NCBI GenBank assembly: GCA_022605425.2
Contig: CM061246.1
Location: forward strand, 620,001-684,000
Length of the DNA stretch: 64,000 bases
Direction: 5' to 3'
Source: Hamiltosporidium tvaerminnensis
Taxonomy: Eukaryota > Microsporidia > Dubosqiidae
The notes beneath the pieces were generated by a model. That model saw only the letters and a list, made by a program, of their open reading frames with translations. It was not told the origin of the DNA and did not search any database. A program made the translations under genes and the position numbers. Below, piece after piece: positions 1 through 9,605 of this stretch (its first letter is position 1; each line of letters opens with the position of its first letter).

Positions 1-29
1 ATATCCACATTTAGACTTCGGTTCTAGAA
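1..29 (-). repeat. 5'-truncated copy of the LINE 3' UTR, cut by the window edge
   Basis: Bases 1-29 match 317-345 of the LINE 3' UTR at 25 of 29 positions, ending in the shared 16-mer gacttcggttctagaa. Similarity stops after base 29, as expected if a second copy was 5'-truncated there and continues off the left edge. Short, so only moderately supported. Confidence 0.4.
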
Positions 30-177
30 TATATACAGGTAAGAAAACTATAACAGTACAAGTCTTAGATTTAAAAATTTTGAAAACTTTGAAGCAAAGG
101 AAAAGAAATGATAAATAAAAATACTGATTTTTTCTCAATTAAAAATCTCGATGCTGTCTTTTGAAAATAGTTTACTT

Positions 178-191
178 ATATATAAAGGGAT
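178..191. repeat. LINE target-site duplication, left (3') copy
   Basis: The 14-mer atatataaagggat is found exactly here and at 5329-5342, directly bordering the LINE tail. The flanking bases differ on both sides, so the duplication is 14 bp as seen. Confidence 0.8.
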
Positions 192-3100
192 TTTTTAAAA
201 TAAAATAAAATAAAATAAAATAAAATAAAATAAAATTCGGTTTATTTTCCTTAAGATCAGCCAAATCTACAACACACAAAATTCCTTATAAACCGACCCG
301 GCTATGTATAGCCACCATATCCGCAATCGGACTTCGGTTCTAGAAGGTCACACGTCTCCCTTTATCCCACACATACACATTTTAAGTTAACACAACCTGG
401 TTTTATTGCAAACCATTAAGGATCTGTCTTCTTTGAGGCATTACTGCTCCAATAAACTTCACCAAAGCCATGCCAACTCGATTTTGCTGCAGCCCAGCAG
501 CTTGCCACTCCCCTTCCAAGAGCACTCCTAACACCTTTAATCCTAAATTCCCTACAGCATCAGAAGATTTCAAACATTTTACAACTTTTCTCGTAACCTG
601 AGCTGTAAACATCAACCGCTCCACTTGCCACCTCTTACACATGAACACTAGGTGGCACAAAGTTTCTCGGACTGGTTCCTCGCAACATGGACAGCGTTCC
701 CTATACCTATTCGGTAATCTTCCTAAAGCTGCCAGTTGCGGACTAAATTTAACCAGTCCTATTCTGAATCTACGCAGCATCCTAATACTGCTAGCTAACA
801 CCCTGTTGTTTAGCTCTGCGTAGATCCACTTATAACCACTATTAAGACCCCACAGCCTACGTAAGCCACCTATAACTGACTTATCGGCTCGGTCTTGTCT
901 TTTAACAATAGCCTCTTTAATAAAGAGACTATTCTTTTTGTTACTCAAACCCGATAAAGGACTTCCAGTATAAGCTTTCATCCAGATTCGGGTTTGAGTA
1001 ACCCACGTCCTCTTCCTCGCTGTAAACTTACCATTGAGCAAGTCCCGGATGATCGTTCTGCTTTCTTGCCATTTCAAAAAGCCTCTTACACGTGACATAG
1101 CTGCCTTTTCATATAAAGGCTGGATGTCACACTCTCTGAAAGCTGCCAGCTGGGCAAAATTCTCTCGACATCCAAAAGCTGCTGCCAAAGAGCGTGTAAC
1201 GCCGCAACCTACAGATACTATTCTGACCTTGCTCATTCCCCACAATTCGCTCCCATACATTACAATGGGTATAATGCATGCTTTTATAATCAGAAGTTTA
1301 AAATAAAGCGGAACTTCTGATCTGCAGAGGAATGGCATAGCATTTTTTCGGACCGCAAACACAGCTTTTTTTCTCCCAATGAGCATTTCTTTTAGAGAAA
1401 ACGTGCGGTCCAAAACAATGCCTAGGTATCTGTAGGTTTCAACCACCGGGACTGCTTTTTCACCTATCATTACTTTACCTGTAAGACCTGGGGGAAGTAA
1501 CAACCCACACTTATCTATATTAATACGCATTCCCCAGGTCTCACACCACCTCATCACTTTATCCATACTGAGTTGTACGGCAGCCACATCATCACCGAGC
1601 AGGACAGTGTCATCGGCAAACAACAGACCCGGAACCCTATAATTAAGACCCTCGCATGCTATACCATTAACACCTCTAAAAATGTCATCGATATAAAGAT
1701 CGAATAATAGAGGTGATAGCGGACAGCCTTGGCGGAGGCCGATATTATATGGGAATAGGCTTGTTGTTTTATCGCCTACTTTGACACCAACCTGTAGATC
1801 AGTGTACAGATCTCTAAGGAATCTTAGGAGTTTTCCAGAAAAGCCTTGCTCTTTTAGTTTCAAAAGGATTAGATCATGAGGAACTCTATCGTAAGCCTTT
1901 TCGAAATCGATAAATAGGCAAACAGTCTCTCTACCTCGAATAAATCTTCTCCTTTGAATTTCTAAAAGAGTTGCCACCTGAGCAACACATTCCTCTCGAG
2001 TACGAAAACCAGCTTGTTCCCGGCACAAGAGGTTATTATTCTCAGCATACAAACGCATTCGGCGTTCCACAACCTTACACAGCAGTTTAAGAAGAGTGTT
2101 TATCAGACAAATTCCACGGTAGTTTCCAGGCTTTCGTAAATCACCTTTCTTCGGTACCGGTACTATGACTGACACTCTCCAGCTGTCAGGTATTCTATTT
2201 GTCCAGGCCTCGTTCAGCACATGTGAAATGTGCTGTGCCATCAGACTTACGCCATGAGTATCCATTAGTAGAGCTTTGTACGCTTCTACTGGTACCTCAT
2301 CTAAACCACATGCTTTGTTGTTTGCTGACTCGTGCAGCGCTGAAATAACCTCTTGCCAAGCAATCAAATCATTATAATGAGCGTTGTTATCCTCGATAAG
2401 ACACTCAGATTGAGTGTCTTTGCTATGTAGCTCATCATTCATTGTTGCTAAGGAACGAAAGTGGTTGTACCAGACCTGCAACACTGTCTGCTCATCCGAA
2501 GCAATTTGGCCTTTTTCATCCAAAACCGTGCGATTGGCAGCCGAGAATTTGGGCATTCCAGCAGACCTTCTGGTCCACTGCCACACGTCTCTCATGCAGC
2601 GGTTTGTTGCCGCCGCAATACCTTTTTGTGCCCACTTTATTCTCAGCTGCCGCCTATATAGACGCTTCATTTCCTCGCACTTTCGTTTGAGGACAGCATA
2701 GGCGTTCGGATGAGCTCGGCCGGCTCTCATTTCGAAAGCAACTCTCCGTCTATCGTCAATAGTTTTTTTAAGCTTCCGAGGCAAAAATAAACTATTTCCA
2801 TCTGAAAAAGTACCTTCAAGACCCAACTTTTTTGCTACTTCTTTAACAGTTTCTGCCACATAAATCCCATGATCCGTATTGTGACCAAAACTGTTCCAGG
2901 TCGGACAGCTTATAAGCTTTTCGGCAAGTGACCGCTCAACAAACTTGCGTAAGAAGAGCTTTTTCTTGCGTACAGCTCGTGTGAGCGTGTCCACCCTAAC
3001 GTCAACAGTTACAGGAAGGTGATCCGATATATCCCATTTCCTGTGCACTTTAACTACCTCCGCCCACTCTCTTTTCAGAAACAGGCAGTAGTCAATGCAT

Positions 3101-5328
3101 CTATTGGCACCGTGTGCTGCTGCACGTGTAGCTCGCGGTGCTTCGAATAACCATTTATTCGTGCAATAGAGGTTGTTGACAGCCAGGAACCTAGCAGCCT
3201 CTTCTGGAGTCATATTCCAATCGCCCATGACTAGAATATCATCCAAACCGTTTTTCTTGTTTTCGCTAACAAGAAAAGATCCCAGAGCTTCGAGCGTTTC
3301 CGCTCTGTTGCCGTATAGTGAACATTTCGGAGGAATGTACACGTTAACAACAAGCAATTTAAACCAGCCACCAGACGCTTTTTTGCCACAAACAATGCCA
3401 GCCAAGAAGTTAGGATGTACTTCAACTGAAGATAGCGTAAGATCTAACTTACGACGCACAGCTAAAATCAGTCCTCTACCATCTTTTTCCTCCTTGTTGG
3501 CAAAGCTCTCAATCACCTCGTATCCCGGAATAACGTTCCGAGAATTCCCTGTGTAGCGTAATGTCTCTTGGAGACATAGAATGTCTGGGTGGAGTTTACC
3601 GGTCAGCATTAGAACCTCCTCTCGTTTTGATCCAAAGGAATTTACATTTAGCGTAAGTAATCTAAGATTACTATACGATTCCGTGCAAATTCTGACAGAC
3701 TTTTTTCTCCCTAGTGTATGGGTTTTGCAGTACCCAAGATGTTTCCTACTCACAGCTTGCACTGTTTCCGGGTCTATCCCACTCTCAACAGTCACATCAA
3801 GTCGTCTACGTCCATCTCGCTGTATAACTCGCTTGACAGACGTACCTTTGGAACCTCTCGCCTCTAGTGTTTCAGCAAAAACACTACGATGCCTATGCGG
3901 TACACCCCAGACAGAGTATACCGCGGGACCTGCTTTGCACGGCTTTATCTGTTGGCAGGTGTCAACAGTTCCGACAGTCCTGACTATAGGCTAGAGGAGC
4001 TCTTTGGCTCCTCAAGTACCATATCTTCTAGTCCGTAGAAGATTTTCGAGGCTTCTTGAGAGGCATTCTGAGCTGAAGTATGCTTCAGAATGCTAAGGAA
4101 CCTCCTAACCGGCGGGTTATCTTTAAATCGCTCGACCCATGAGAGTCTGCGCTTAAGGTCAGATAACCGCTCTCCAATCTCTTCGAGACTGCCTCTGTTA
4201 AGATAGTTATCAAACGTCTTAACATCTTTAAAGCCTGTAAAAATGGCTTTAACTTTATCCACACTGTTAGCATTCACAAGCAACTCTAACAGGCCTTCCT
4301 TAGTGAAGCCTACGTGCTTGACGTAGTAAGATTTAACGCCCCCGTTCTCTAAGACTGCTCTTAAATAAGCGGGTTTGTTTACTTTAACTCCAACTAAGTA
4401 AAGAAGCACAAACCTATTCAAGACAAATGGTGATTTGCCTTGCACAACATCCTCACACTGTGCTCTGTTTAAGTTAAGTTTCCCTCTACTCTGCTTCGAA
4501 GGTGCCTTAGTACGATCGAAGGAAGGCTTTTTGGCAGTCCGCAATTTGACGGCTCTCGGTTTACTGGCTGGGTTACCAGTTGCTTTACTCTTGGATAATT
4601 CCTTTTTTTTATCCATAAGACCTTTTCCTGAAGCACTTACGGAAGTCTTTTCAGGTAACTTTTTTTCGATAGAACGAGGAGTTGCTATCGGAGGCAGTGT
4701 GGTATTGCCCGTACCACATTCAACAGGCCTCGCCCCTTGATGGCTTACATTCATTGCACGTTGAATTTGTAAGCCTTGAGATTCTGCTGCGTTGCAGATC
4801 TGCACTTCCGCTGGGCAGACTCCAGCGGCAAGAGGGTCACCAGCATTTGCAGTCAGATCAGTAGAACTGCCAGTCCTTAACACGACCTGTTTATCCAAAG
4901 ACCGAGCTTTTGCCTTTGCAGATCGTGCGGCCAAGGTTGGCCCGAAAGACTGAGATTTCGCCTCATTTACCACCAAATTCTGCTCGGGTGGTTTCTCAGT
5001 TAGTTCTGCAGCGTTGCAGACTAACTCGCTGGCTGCTGGATCAGCCTGAGGGTCTCTGGCTCCTGCCTCTAGCCTAACCGAGGAAGCAGGTGCTACTGCC
5101 GTTATCATGCACTTGTGAGTACGGCACCTACGCGACCTTTTAGCTACTTTACGTAGCTTCTCAACTTCTTTAAAGAGTACCTCTAAAGCAATCGAGTTGG
5201 TCTTTGCCAACATAAGAGATTCTTTATATCTCTTTTCCTCTTCTTCTAATTTTTCCACTCTTTTTTCAAGGAGTGTTATTTTCTCAGAAGCAAGTGCATA
5301 AAGAACAGACAAAGTCTGTGCCTCTTTC
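192..5328 (-). mobile_element. Apparently full-length APE-type non-LTR retrotransposon (LINE)
   Basis: The element runs on the minus strand. From 5' to 3' it has ORF1, then ORF2 with endonuclease and reverse transcriptase, then a short 3' UTR (about 402-236), then seven TTTTA units (plus-strand TAAAA at 201-235) ending in a run of A. Perfect 14-bp target-site duplications border it at 178-191 and 5329-5342. Both ORFs are long and uninterrupted, so the insertion looks recent and may be active. Its base composition is far richer in G and C than the surrounding DNA. It sits just downstream of the LSU rRNA gene in the same orientation. I cannot assign the clade without a phylogeny. Confidence 0.9.
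403..3990 (-). CDS. LINE ORF2: endonuclease plus reverse transcriptase
   Basis: Polyprotein that nicks target DNA and reverse-transcribes the element RNA (target-primed reverse transcription). Numbering from the GTG at 3795, the apurinic-type endonuclease spans about residues 44-265, with LTLNVNSF, LCLQET, GDWNMTP and SDHLPV motifs. The reverse transcriptase spans about 530-800, with IDFEKAYDRVP, GLRQGCPLSP and the catalytic FADD at 726-729. A C-terminal CPCC...H...C knuckle lies near 1035. The frame is open for 65 more codons upstream to 3990, just after an in-frame TAG (3991-3993). It contains no ATG until residue 63, which lies inside the endonuclease fold. It overlaps the ORF1 stop in the -1 frame, so a non-AUG start, coupled re-initiation or frameshift is likely. 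I see no frameshift or premature stop and no RNase H domain. Confidence 0.93.
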   Translation of the reverse strand, partial: PIVRTVGTVDTCQQIKPCKAGPAVYSVWGVPHRHRSVFAETLEARGSKGTSVKRVIQRDGRRRLDVTVESGIDPETVQAVSRKHLGYCKTHTLGRKKSVRICTESYSNLRLLTLNVNSFGSKREEVLMLTGKLHPDILCLQETLRYTGNSRNVIPGYEVIESFANKEEKDGRGLILAVRRKLDLTLSSVEVHPNFLAGIVCGKKASGGWFKLLVVNVYIPPKCSLYGNRAETLEALGSFLVSENKKNGLDDILVMGDWNMTPEEAARFLAVNNLYCTNKWLFEAPRATRAAAHGANRCIDYCLFLKREWAEVVKVHRKWDISDHLPVTVDVRVDTLTRAVRKKKLFLRKFVERSLAEKLISCPTWNSFGHNTDHGIYVAETVKEVAKKLGLEGTFSDGNSLFLPRKLKKTIDDRRRVAFEMRAGRAHPNAYAVLKRKCEEMKRLYRRQLRIKWAQKGIAAATNRCMRDVWQWTRRSAGMPKFSAANRTVLDEKGQIASDEQTVLQVWYNHFRSLATMNDELHSKDTQSECLIEDNNAHYNDLIAWQEVISALHESANNKACGLDEVPVEAYKALLMDTHGVSLMAQHISHVLNEAWTNRIPDSWRVSVIVPVPKKGDLRKPGNYRGICLINTLLKLLCKVVERRMRLYAENNNLLCREQAGFRTREECVAQVATLLEIQRRRFIRGRETVCLFIDFEKAYDRVPHDLILLKLKEQGFSGKLLRFLRDLYTDLQVGVKVGDKTTSLFPYNIGLRQGCPLSPLLFDLYIDDIFRGVNGIACEGLNYRVPGLLFADDTVLLGDDVAAVQLSMDKVMRWCETWGMRINIDKCGLLLPPGLTGKVMIGEKAVPVVETYRYLGIVLDRTFSLKEMLIGRKKAVFAVRKNAMPFLCRSEVPLYFKLLIIKACIIPIVMYGSELWGMSKVRIVSVGCGVTRSLAAAFGCRENFAQLAAFRECDIQPLYEKAAMSRVRGFLKWQESRTIIRDLLNGKFTARKRTWVTQTRIWMKAYTGSPLSGLSNKKNSLFIKEAIVKRQDRADKSVIGGLRRLWGLNSGYKWIYAELNNRVLASSIRMLRRFRIGLVKFSPQLAALGRLPNRYRERCPCCEEPVRETLCHLVFMCKRWQVERLMFTAQVTRKVVKCLKSSDAVGNLGLKVLGVLLEGEWQAAGLQQNRVGMALVKFIGAVMPQRRQILNGLQ

Positions 5329-5330
5329 AT
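3984..5330 (-). CDS. LINE ORF1 protein (coiled coil, RNA-binding type)
   Basis: A 448-residue protein that would package the LINE RNA. Residues 1-65 form a heptad-rich coiled coil (EKITLLEKRVEKLEEEEKRY), followed by a basic stretch (KRSRRCRTHKC). The middle is Ala/Lys/Ser-rich and low in complexity. A compact C-terminal domain (about 295-445; VLLYLVGVKVNKPAYLRAVL) resembles in pattern the C-terminal domain of fungal LINE ORF1 proteins, though I cannot confirm homology. The ATG at 5330 lies on the 5' junction: its A and T are also the last bases of the target-site duplication. Either the element begins at its own ATG with no leader, or it is slightly truncated. A CCC (plus GGG at 5338-5340) lies 8-10 nt upstream, contributed by the target. 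Confidence 0.8.
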   Translation of the reverse strand: MKEAQTLSVLYALASEKITLLEKRVEKLEEEEKRYKESLMLAKTNSIALEVLFKEVEKLRKVAKRSRRCRTHKCMITAVAPASSVRLEAGARDPQADPAASELVCNAAELTEKPPEQNLVVNEAKSQSFGPTLAARSAKAKARSLDKQVVLRTGSSTDLTANAGDPLAAGVCPAEVQICNAAESQGLQIQRAMNVSHQGARPVECGTGNTTLPPIATPRSIEKKLPEKTSVSASGKGLMDKKKELSKSKATGNPASKPRAVKLRTAKKPSFDRTKAPSKQSRGKLNLNRAQCEDVVQGKSPFVLNRFVLLYLVGVKVNKPAYLRAVLENGGVKSYYVKHVGFTKEGLLELLVNANSVDKVKAIFTGFKDVKTFDNYLNRGSLEEIGERLSDLKRRLSWVERFKDNPPVRRFLSILKHTSAQNASQEASKIFYGLEDMVLEEPKSSSSL

Positions 5331-5342
5331 ATATAAAGGGAT
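5329..5342. repeat. LINE target-site duplication, right (5') copy
   Basis: Exact copy of the 14-mer at 178-191. It contains the GGGA (CCC on the minus strand) just upstream of the ORF1 ATG. Confidence 0.8.
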
Positions 5343-5649
5343 AAATATATTTAAAAATCAAATTGGTAATGAGATATCCAGAATAGATAAAGACTCAAAT
5401 CTTTAAAAAGTGATATTTTAAAACATATCTGGTATGTGTCTTTTTATAAGTGATAATTAGTGGAATTTATTTAAATGCCACATGCCTAATGTTAAAAAAG
5501 CATTTGCGTTTTTGCTTAGATCCTAATTTTGTAAGGTGATTAAATGTTTCTTTCGTTATATTTATCCTATTTGAATTTTTTTTGAAATCATTTTTTTGTT
5601 TACTTTTTTTTTAGTTTTATTAGTTTTTAATCCTTTATATTTTTTTTGA
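5343..5649. other. AT-rich spacer between LINE insertion site and LSU rRNA 3' end
   Basis: No ORF or repeat is recognised. Minus-strand T-runs just past the LSU end could act in rRNA transcription termination, but nothing specific is visible. Confidence 0.5.
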
Positions 5650-5957
5650 TGTTTGATCACTCTTGGCGTTACCCAACGAGAACCACGTGGAGGTGGTGAT
5701 CATCTCTCGTCATGAGTGCTTGCTAGCCTCATCCACTCGCGATCTTGTGGATTACAGCTGCAGCACCCAAGCACGTCGTCTTCATGCTAGATAGTACAGT
5801 AGGGCCACGTTGAAGCTTAGAGGCCTTCAGCTCTTCCGTGCCAGGACGTTGCTTAGCCCGTACCTTACCAGATATAGGCACGACAAGAGGTCCTGCAGAT
5901 TCGTTCCTTTCGTACTAGCATCTGCTCCCTTAGTACCGTAGCAGTAGTGTAAAACTA

Positions 5958-5995
<38 letters not shown>

Positions 5996-6099
5996 TGTTA
6001 GTGGGTGAACAATCCAACACTAGGTGCCTTCTGCTGCACCATGATAGGAAGAGCCGACATCGAAGAATCAAAAAGCAGCGTCGCTATGGTCGCTCGGCT

Positions 6100-6131
<32 letters not shown>

Positions 6132-6407
6132 ACGTCACCCATTGCTAGATGCTCTGTAAGCAATGGGATCGCTAGGCCTGGGTTTCCCCTCGTATTACCG
6201 TGTAGTAATACGTCAGGGTGGCTTTTGCCCTTGGACTACACCCTCGGTTTCTCTCCGAAGTTAGCCACCCTTAGGCCATCTGCGTTGTAGTCTAGCAGAT
6301 GTACCGCCCCAGTCAAACTCCCCATCTGACAAATACGGGTCGCTTGCACAGCTAGTGGTCTTTCAGTTGCCCCACCTTGCTACAGCTGCACAAGACCCCG
6401 GCGTCAC

Positions 6408-6444
<37 letters not shown>

Positions 6445-6541
6445 GCATAGCCAAGACCGTTCCCTTGGCTCGTGGGTTCGCAGGTTGTTAGTCGGGACAG
6501 TGGGAATCTCGTTGCTCCTTTCGTGCGCGTCACTAATTAGG

Positions 6542-6595
<54 letters not shown>

Positions 6596-8262
6596 CTGCG
6601 TATACAGCCCGACCTGTCTTAACAGCTGGGCACTGGGCAGAATTCACTTTGTGTCCACGTACTACACCACCACAAAGCTATGTTTTTATTAAACAGTCGG
6701 ATTCCCCGTAACTAAAAGTTCTAATTCCTTAGAGCTAATCCTTTTCCCGAGGTTACGGATCTAATTTGCCGAATTCCCTAACTAACGTTTGTCCTATCGC
6801 TTCCGGTATACACCGTACGGAGCCCTGCTGCGGTCGGTACGGTCATCTAGGTCATAAAGGTATTTTTTCACGGATCCCAGCTAAGACAATTGCATATGCC
6901 TGTATTGCTCTGTACAACACGCTACATACAGTACTGCTACAAGGAATGGGTACCTCCTTGTTGTCGTGCCTAAGACGTAAACACCATATTTACTGTTGCC
7001 AAATACCTAGATGGCTCGGGAATATCAACCCGATTCCCTGTCGAGATCTCAGGACCGGCTAACCTTCTCCTTATGAAATCTTAGAAGAACCCTTCTCCTG
7101 AAGCCTTCGCGATTCACACACGAATTGTAACTACTACCACCAAGATCAGCACTAGTGTATGCTCCACTTTACCTCACGGTAAACCTTCTGCACATACACC
7201 ACGCCCATCTACCTATAAGTACTGCATCGGGTCTGGCCTTGTACCGTCCATTTTCGGCGCACATGAATTCGGTAGGTACGTTGCAACACGTTTCTTACCG
7301 GATGCCAACCTCCATGGCCACCGCCCTACTGTCACAATTCATCTACGGCCTTAAGAAAAACCAGATTAGGCCCCTTATCAGTACGTCAGGTTGATCCCTC
7401 TTCGCACGTCCTGCTTACCAGAACGCGCCCACTAGACACATATATAATCGCTATTCTTTAGTACAAGAATAACACGTACACGTTCGCAGTTCGTCGGTAT
7501 GTGGAGATTGCTCCCCTTTCATCCCGCCGTTCCTCTACCGCATAATACTAAGTAACTTGTGTCTGCTGTCCTGAGAGACATTTCGATGGGAACCAGCTAC
7601 CCGGCTGTTCGATTGGTCTTTCGCCCCTACACCCAGCTCAAACCATCGATTTGCGCGTCAGAACAAGTTTAGGTCCTCCACCATCCTTTCGAATGGCTTC
7701 AACCTGGCCAGGTGTAGTTCACAGCCCTTCGGGTCGCATCCGAACAGCTATATCTGCTTTCGCTACGCTTAAAGGAAACCCCCCTTTAACTTGCTATGCA
7801 GATGCACTCCTTGGTCCGTGTTTCAAGACGGGTCCTGTTATCAGGATACTCAATACAATTTCACGTCTTTGCACTTTTTAGCTTTTCACCTTTCCATCGC
7901 TGTACTATTACGCTATCGGTCTCCGCTCATATTTAGCCTTAGATGGAACCCACCACCTCTTCAGGCTGCATTACCAAGCAACCCTACTCTGCCCATTACT
8001 CGTCACTACGGGGCTATCACCCTCTATGGCTTACCTGTCCCGGTAATTCGTTACGACGATCTTAACAATGCCCGGAGGCTTACATTCGGGGCTATTTCTT
8101 GTTCGCTCGCCGCTACTACAGAAATCCTAGTTAGTTTTTGTTCCTCCCCTTAATAATATGCTTAAGTCCAGGGGGTAGTCAGGCATTTACAAATGCCGTT
8201 CGGCCTTAGTTCTCGGAAACTATTCCGGCCTTCCTCGGATACGGAGCCAAGTGATCCCTTGT
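5650..8262 (-). rRNA. Large-subunit rRNA with fused 5.8S segment
   Basis: Reading the minus strand, universal LSU signatures are present: the segment with ACTTAAGCATAT near 8155, the peptidyl-transferase-centre GGGATAACTGGCT near 6115, and the sarcin-ricin stem-loop at about 5898-5925. About 2.6 kb is short for a eukaryote and normal for microsporidia. The 5' end carries the 5.8S-equivalent sequence (GGATCACTTGGCTC at about 8245-8258) joined directly to the LSU body with no ITS2, a microsporidian hallmark. The sarcin-ricin loop reads CGAAAGG instead of the near-universal CGAGAGG. Both ends are estimates to within about 15 nt. Confidence 0.95.
8150..8262 (-). other. 5.8S-equivalent segment within LSU rRNA
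   Basis: The conserved 5.8S core (GATCACTTGGCTCC) is followed after about 100 nt by the LSU start signature (GGACTTAAGCATATTA). There is no room for an ITS2, so this segment is not a separate RNA. Confidence 0.85.
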
Positions 8263-8305
8263 ATGAGTTTAATATGAAAAAACTACACAATAAAAGTACT
8301 AGCAC
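8263..8305 (-). other. ITS1-equivalent spacer between SSU and LSU
   Basis: About 43 AT-rich bases separate the SSU 3' end from the 5.8S-like start. It is the only internal spacer of the unit. Confidence 0.75.
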
Positions 8306-9605
8306 TGATCCTGCTGCAGGTTCTCCTACAGCAACCTTGTTACGACTTGTATCCAATCTAATCCTACGTCCTCAGAAGGAAAACCCTCTTCGAACATAGC
8401 ACCATCTTAGATAACGACGGGCGGTGTGTACAAAGAACAGGGACGCAGTCGTCGCCCGTTAGTGACACGCGACTACTAGGAATTCCTGGTTCATGCGTCC
8501 ATTACAGAACGCAATCCCAACCGAGTTATCCTTTATCTTTACAATATACCTAGAAATAACATTGTAGTGCGCGTGCAGCCCAGAACATCTAAGGGCATCA
8601 CAGACCTGTTATAGCCCCCTCCTTCCTGAAACTTATAGTCCCCAGTCGCCGTAGCTGAGGGTCTCACACATTACAGCAATAAACCTAAAAGTCACCTCAC
8701 ATGTTGTGAACGGCCATGCACCACTTAGTCGTACTCATCAAAGATTCGTCATACAACTGGCCCTGGTAAGTTGTCCCGCGTTGAGTCAAATTAAGCCGCA
8801 CACTCCACTCCTGGTGGTGTCCTTCCGTCAATTTCTTCAAGTTTCAATCTTGCGATCGTACTATCCCCATAGCCCATATACTTGATTTCTCGTGGGTACC
8901 ACTACGTAACACCCAGTTGGCATAGTTTACGGCCGGAACTACAGGGGTCTCTAATCACCTTTGCTCCTCCGGCTTACGTCCTTGATCACCGGAAACGTAC
9001 TGGACGACAGCTTTCGCTTCGGTTTGTCCTACGTAGGTCGTCAACTTTCACCTCTCGCTACGCAATACAGTCGCCCTCTTCCGCTCCTACATGCTAACCT
9101 AGAATGCCAATACACTCCATGAAGAAAGTGTCTTCTAGCATCCCTGTCAACACTGACTACGGACCTTTTAAATGCAGCAATGCACTATGACACTCCTGGA
9201 GCTGGAATTACCGCGGCTGCTGGCACCAGACTTGCCCTCCAGTCAATCACCGGTATTCTACCCCGGTTACAAAATATACGTCTCATAACTGCCTCTCTCC
9301 AATTGGGCAAGTTTCGCGCCTGCTGCTGTCCTTAGACCTGGTAGCCGTTTCTCAGGCTCCCTCTCCGGAATCAAACCCTGATCCCCCGTACCCGTTAAAG
9401 CCATCGTACGCCCTTACCGTACGATAAAACTGATGGGTCGGCGTCTTACTCGTGTTATTAGCCACAGTTTCCCGCGGTTATCCTTCCTACACGATTAAAT
9501 AATCACCGTTCTACTGAGCCGTTCGCAGTTCCACTTTCGCTTCACCAGACTTGCATGGCTTAATCCCAGAGACAAGCATCCTCGTCAGGCAGAATCAACC
9601 TGTTG
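8306..9605 (-). rRNA. Small-subunit rRNA
   Basis: About 1.3 kb, the reduced size typical of microsporidia. On the minus strand it starts near GGTTGATTCTGCC (about 9603) and contains the 530-loop GCAGCCGCGGTAATTCC (about 9215). It also has the decoding-region ACACACCGCCCGTCG (about 8430) and ends with GGTTGCTGTAGGAGAACC and GGATCA near 8306. No insertions or breaks were noticed. It is the first gene of the unit and shares its transcript with the LSU. Confidence 0.95.

Noticed and set aside
641-3994. Plus-strand ORFs opposite the LINE (e.g. 1034-1306, 3173-3556, 3581-3994)
   Set aside because: They are antisense shadows of ORF2, which has complete domain motifs.
6766-9097. Several ORFs of 60-120 codons in the rDNA
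   Set aside because: They overlap the conserved rRNA genes on the other strand.
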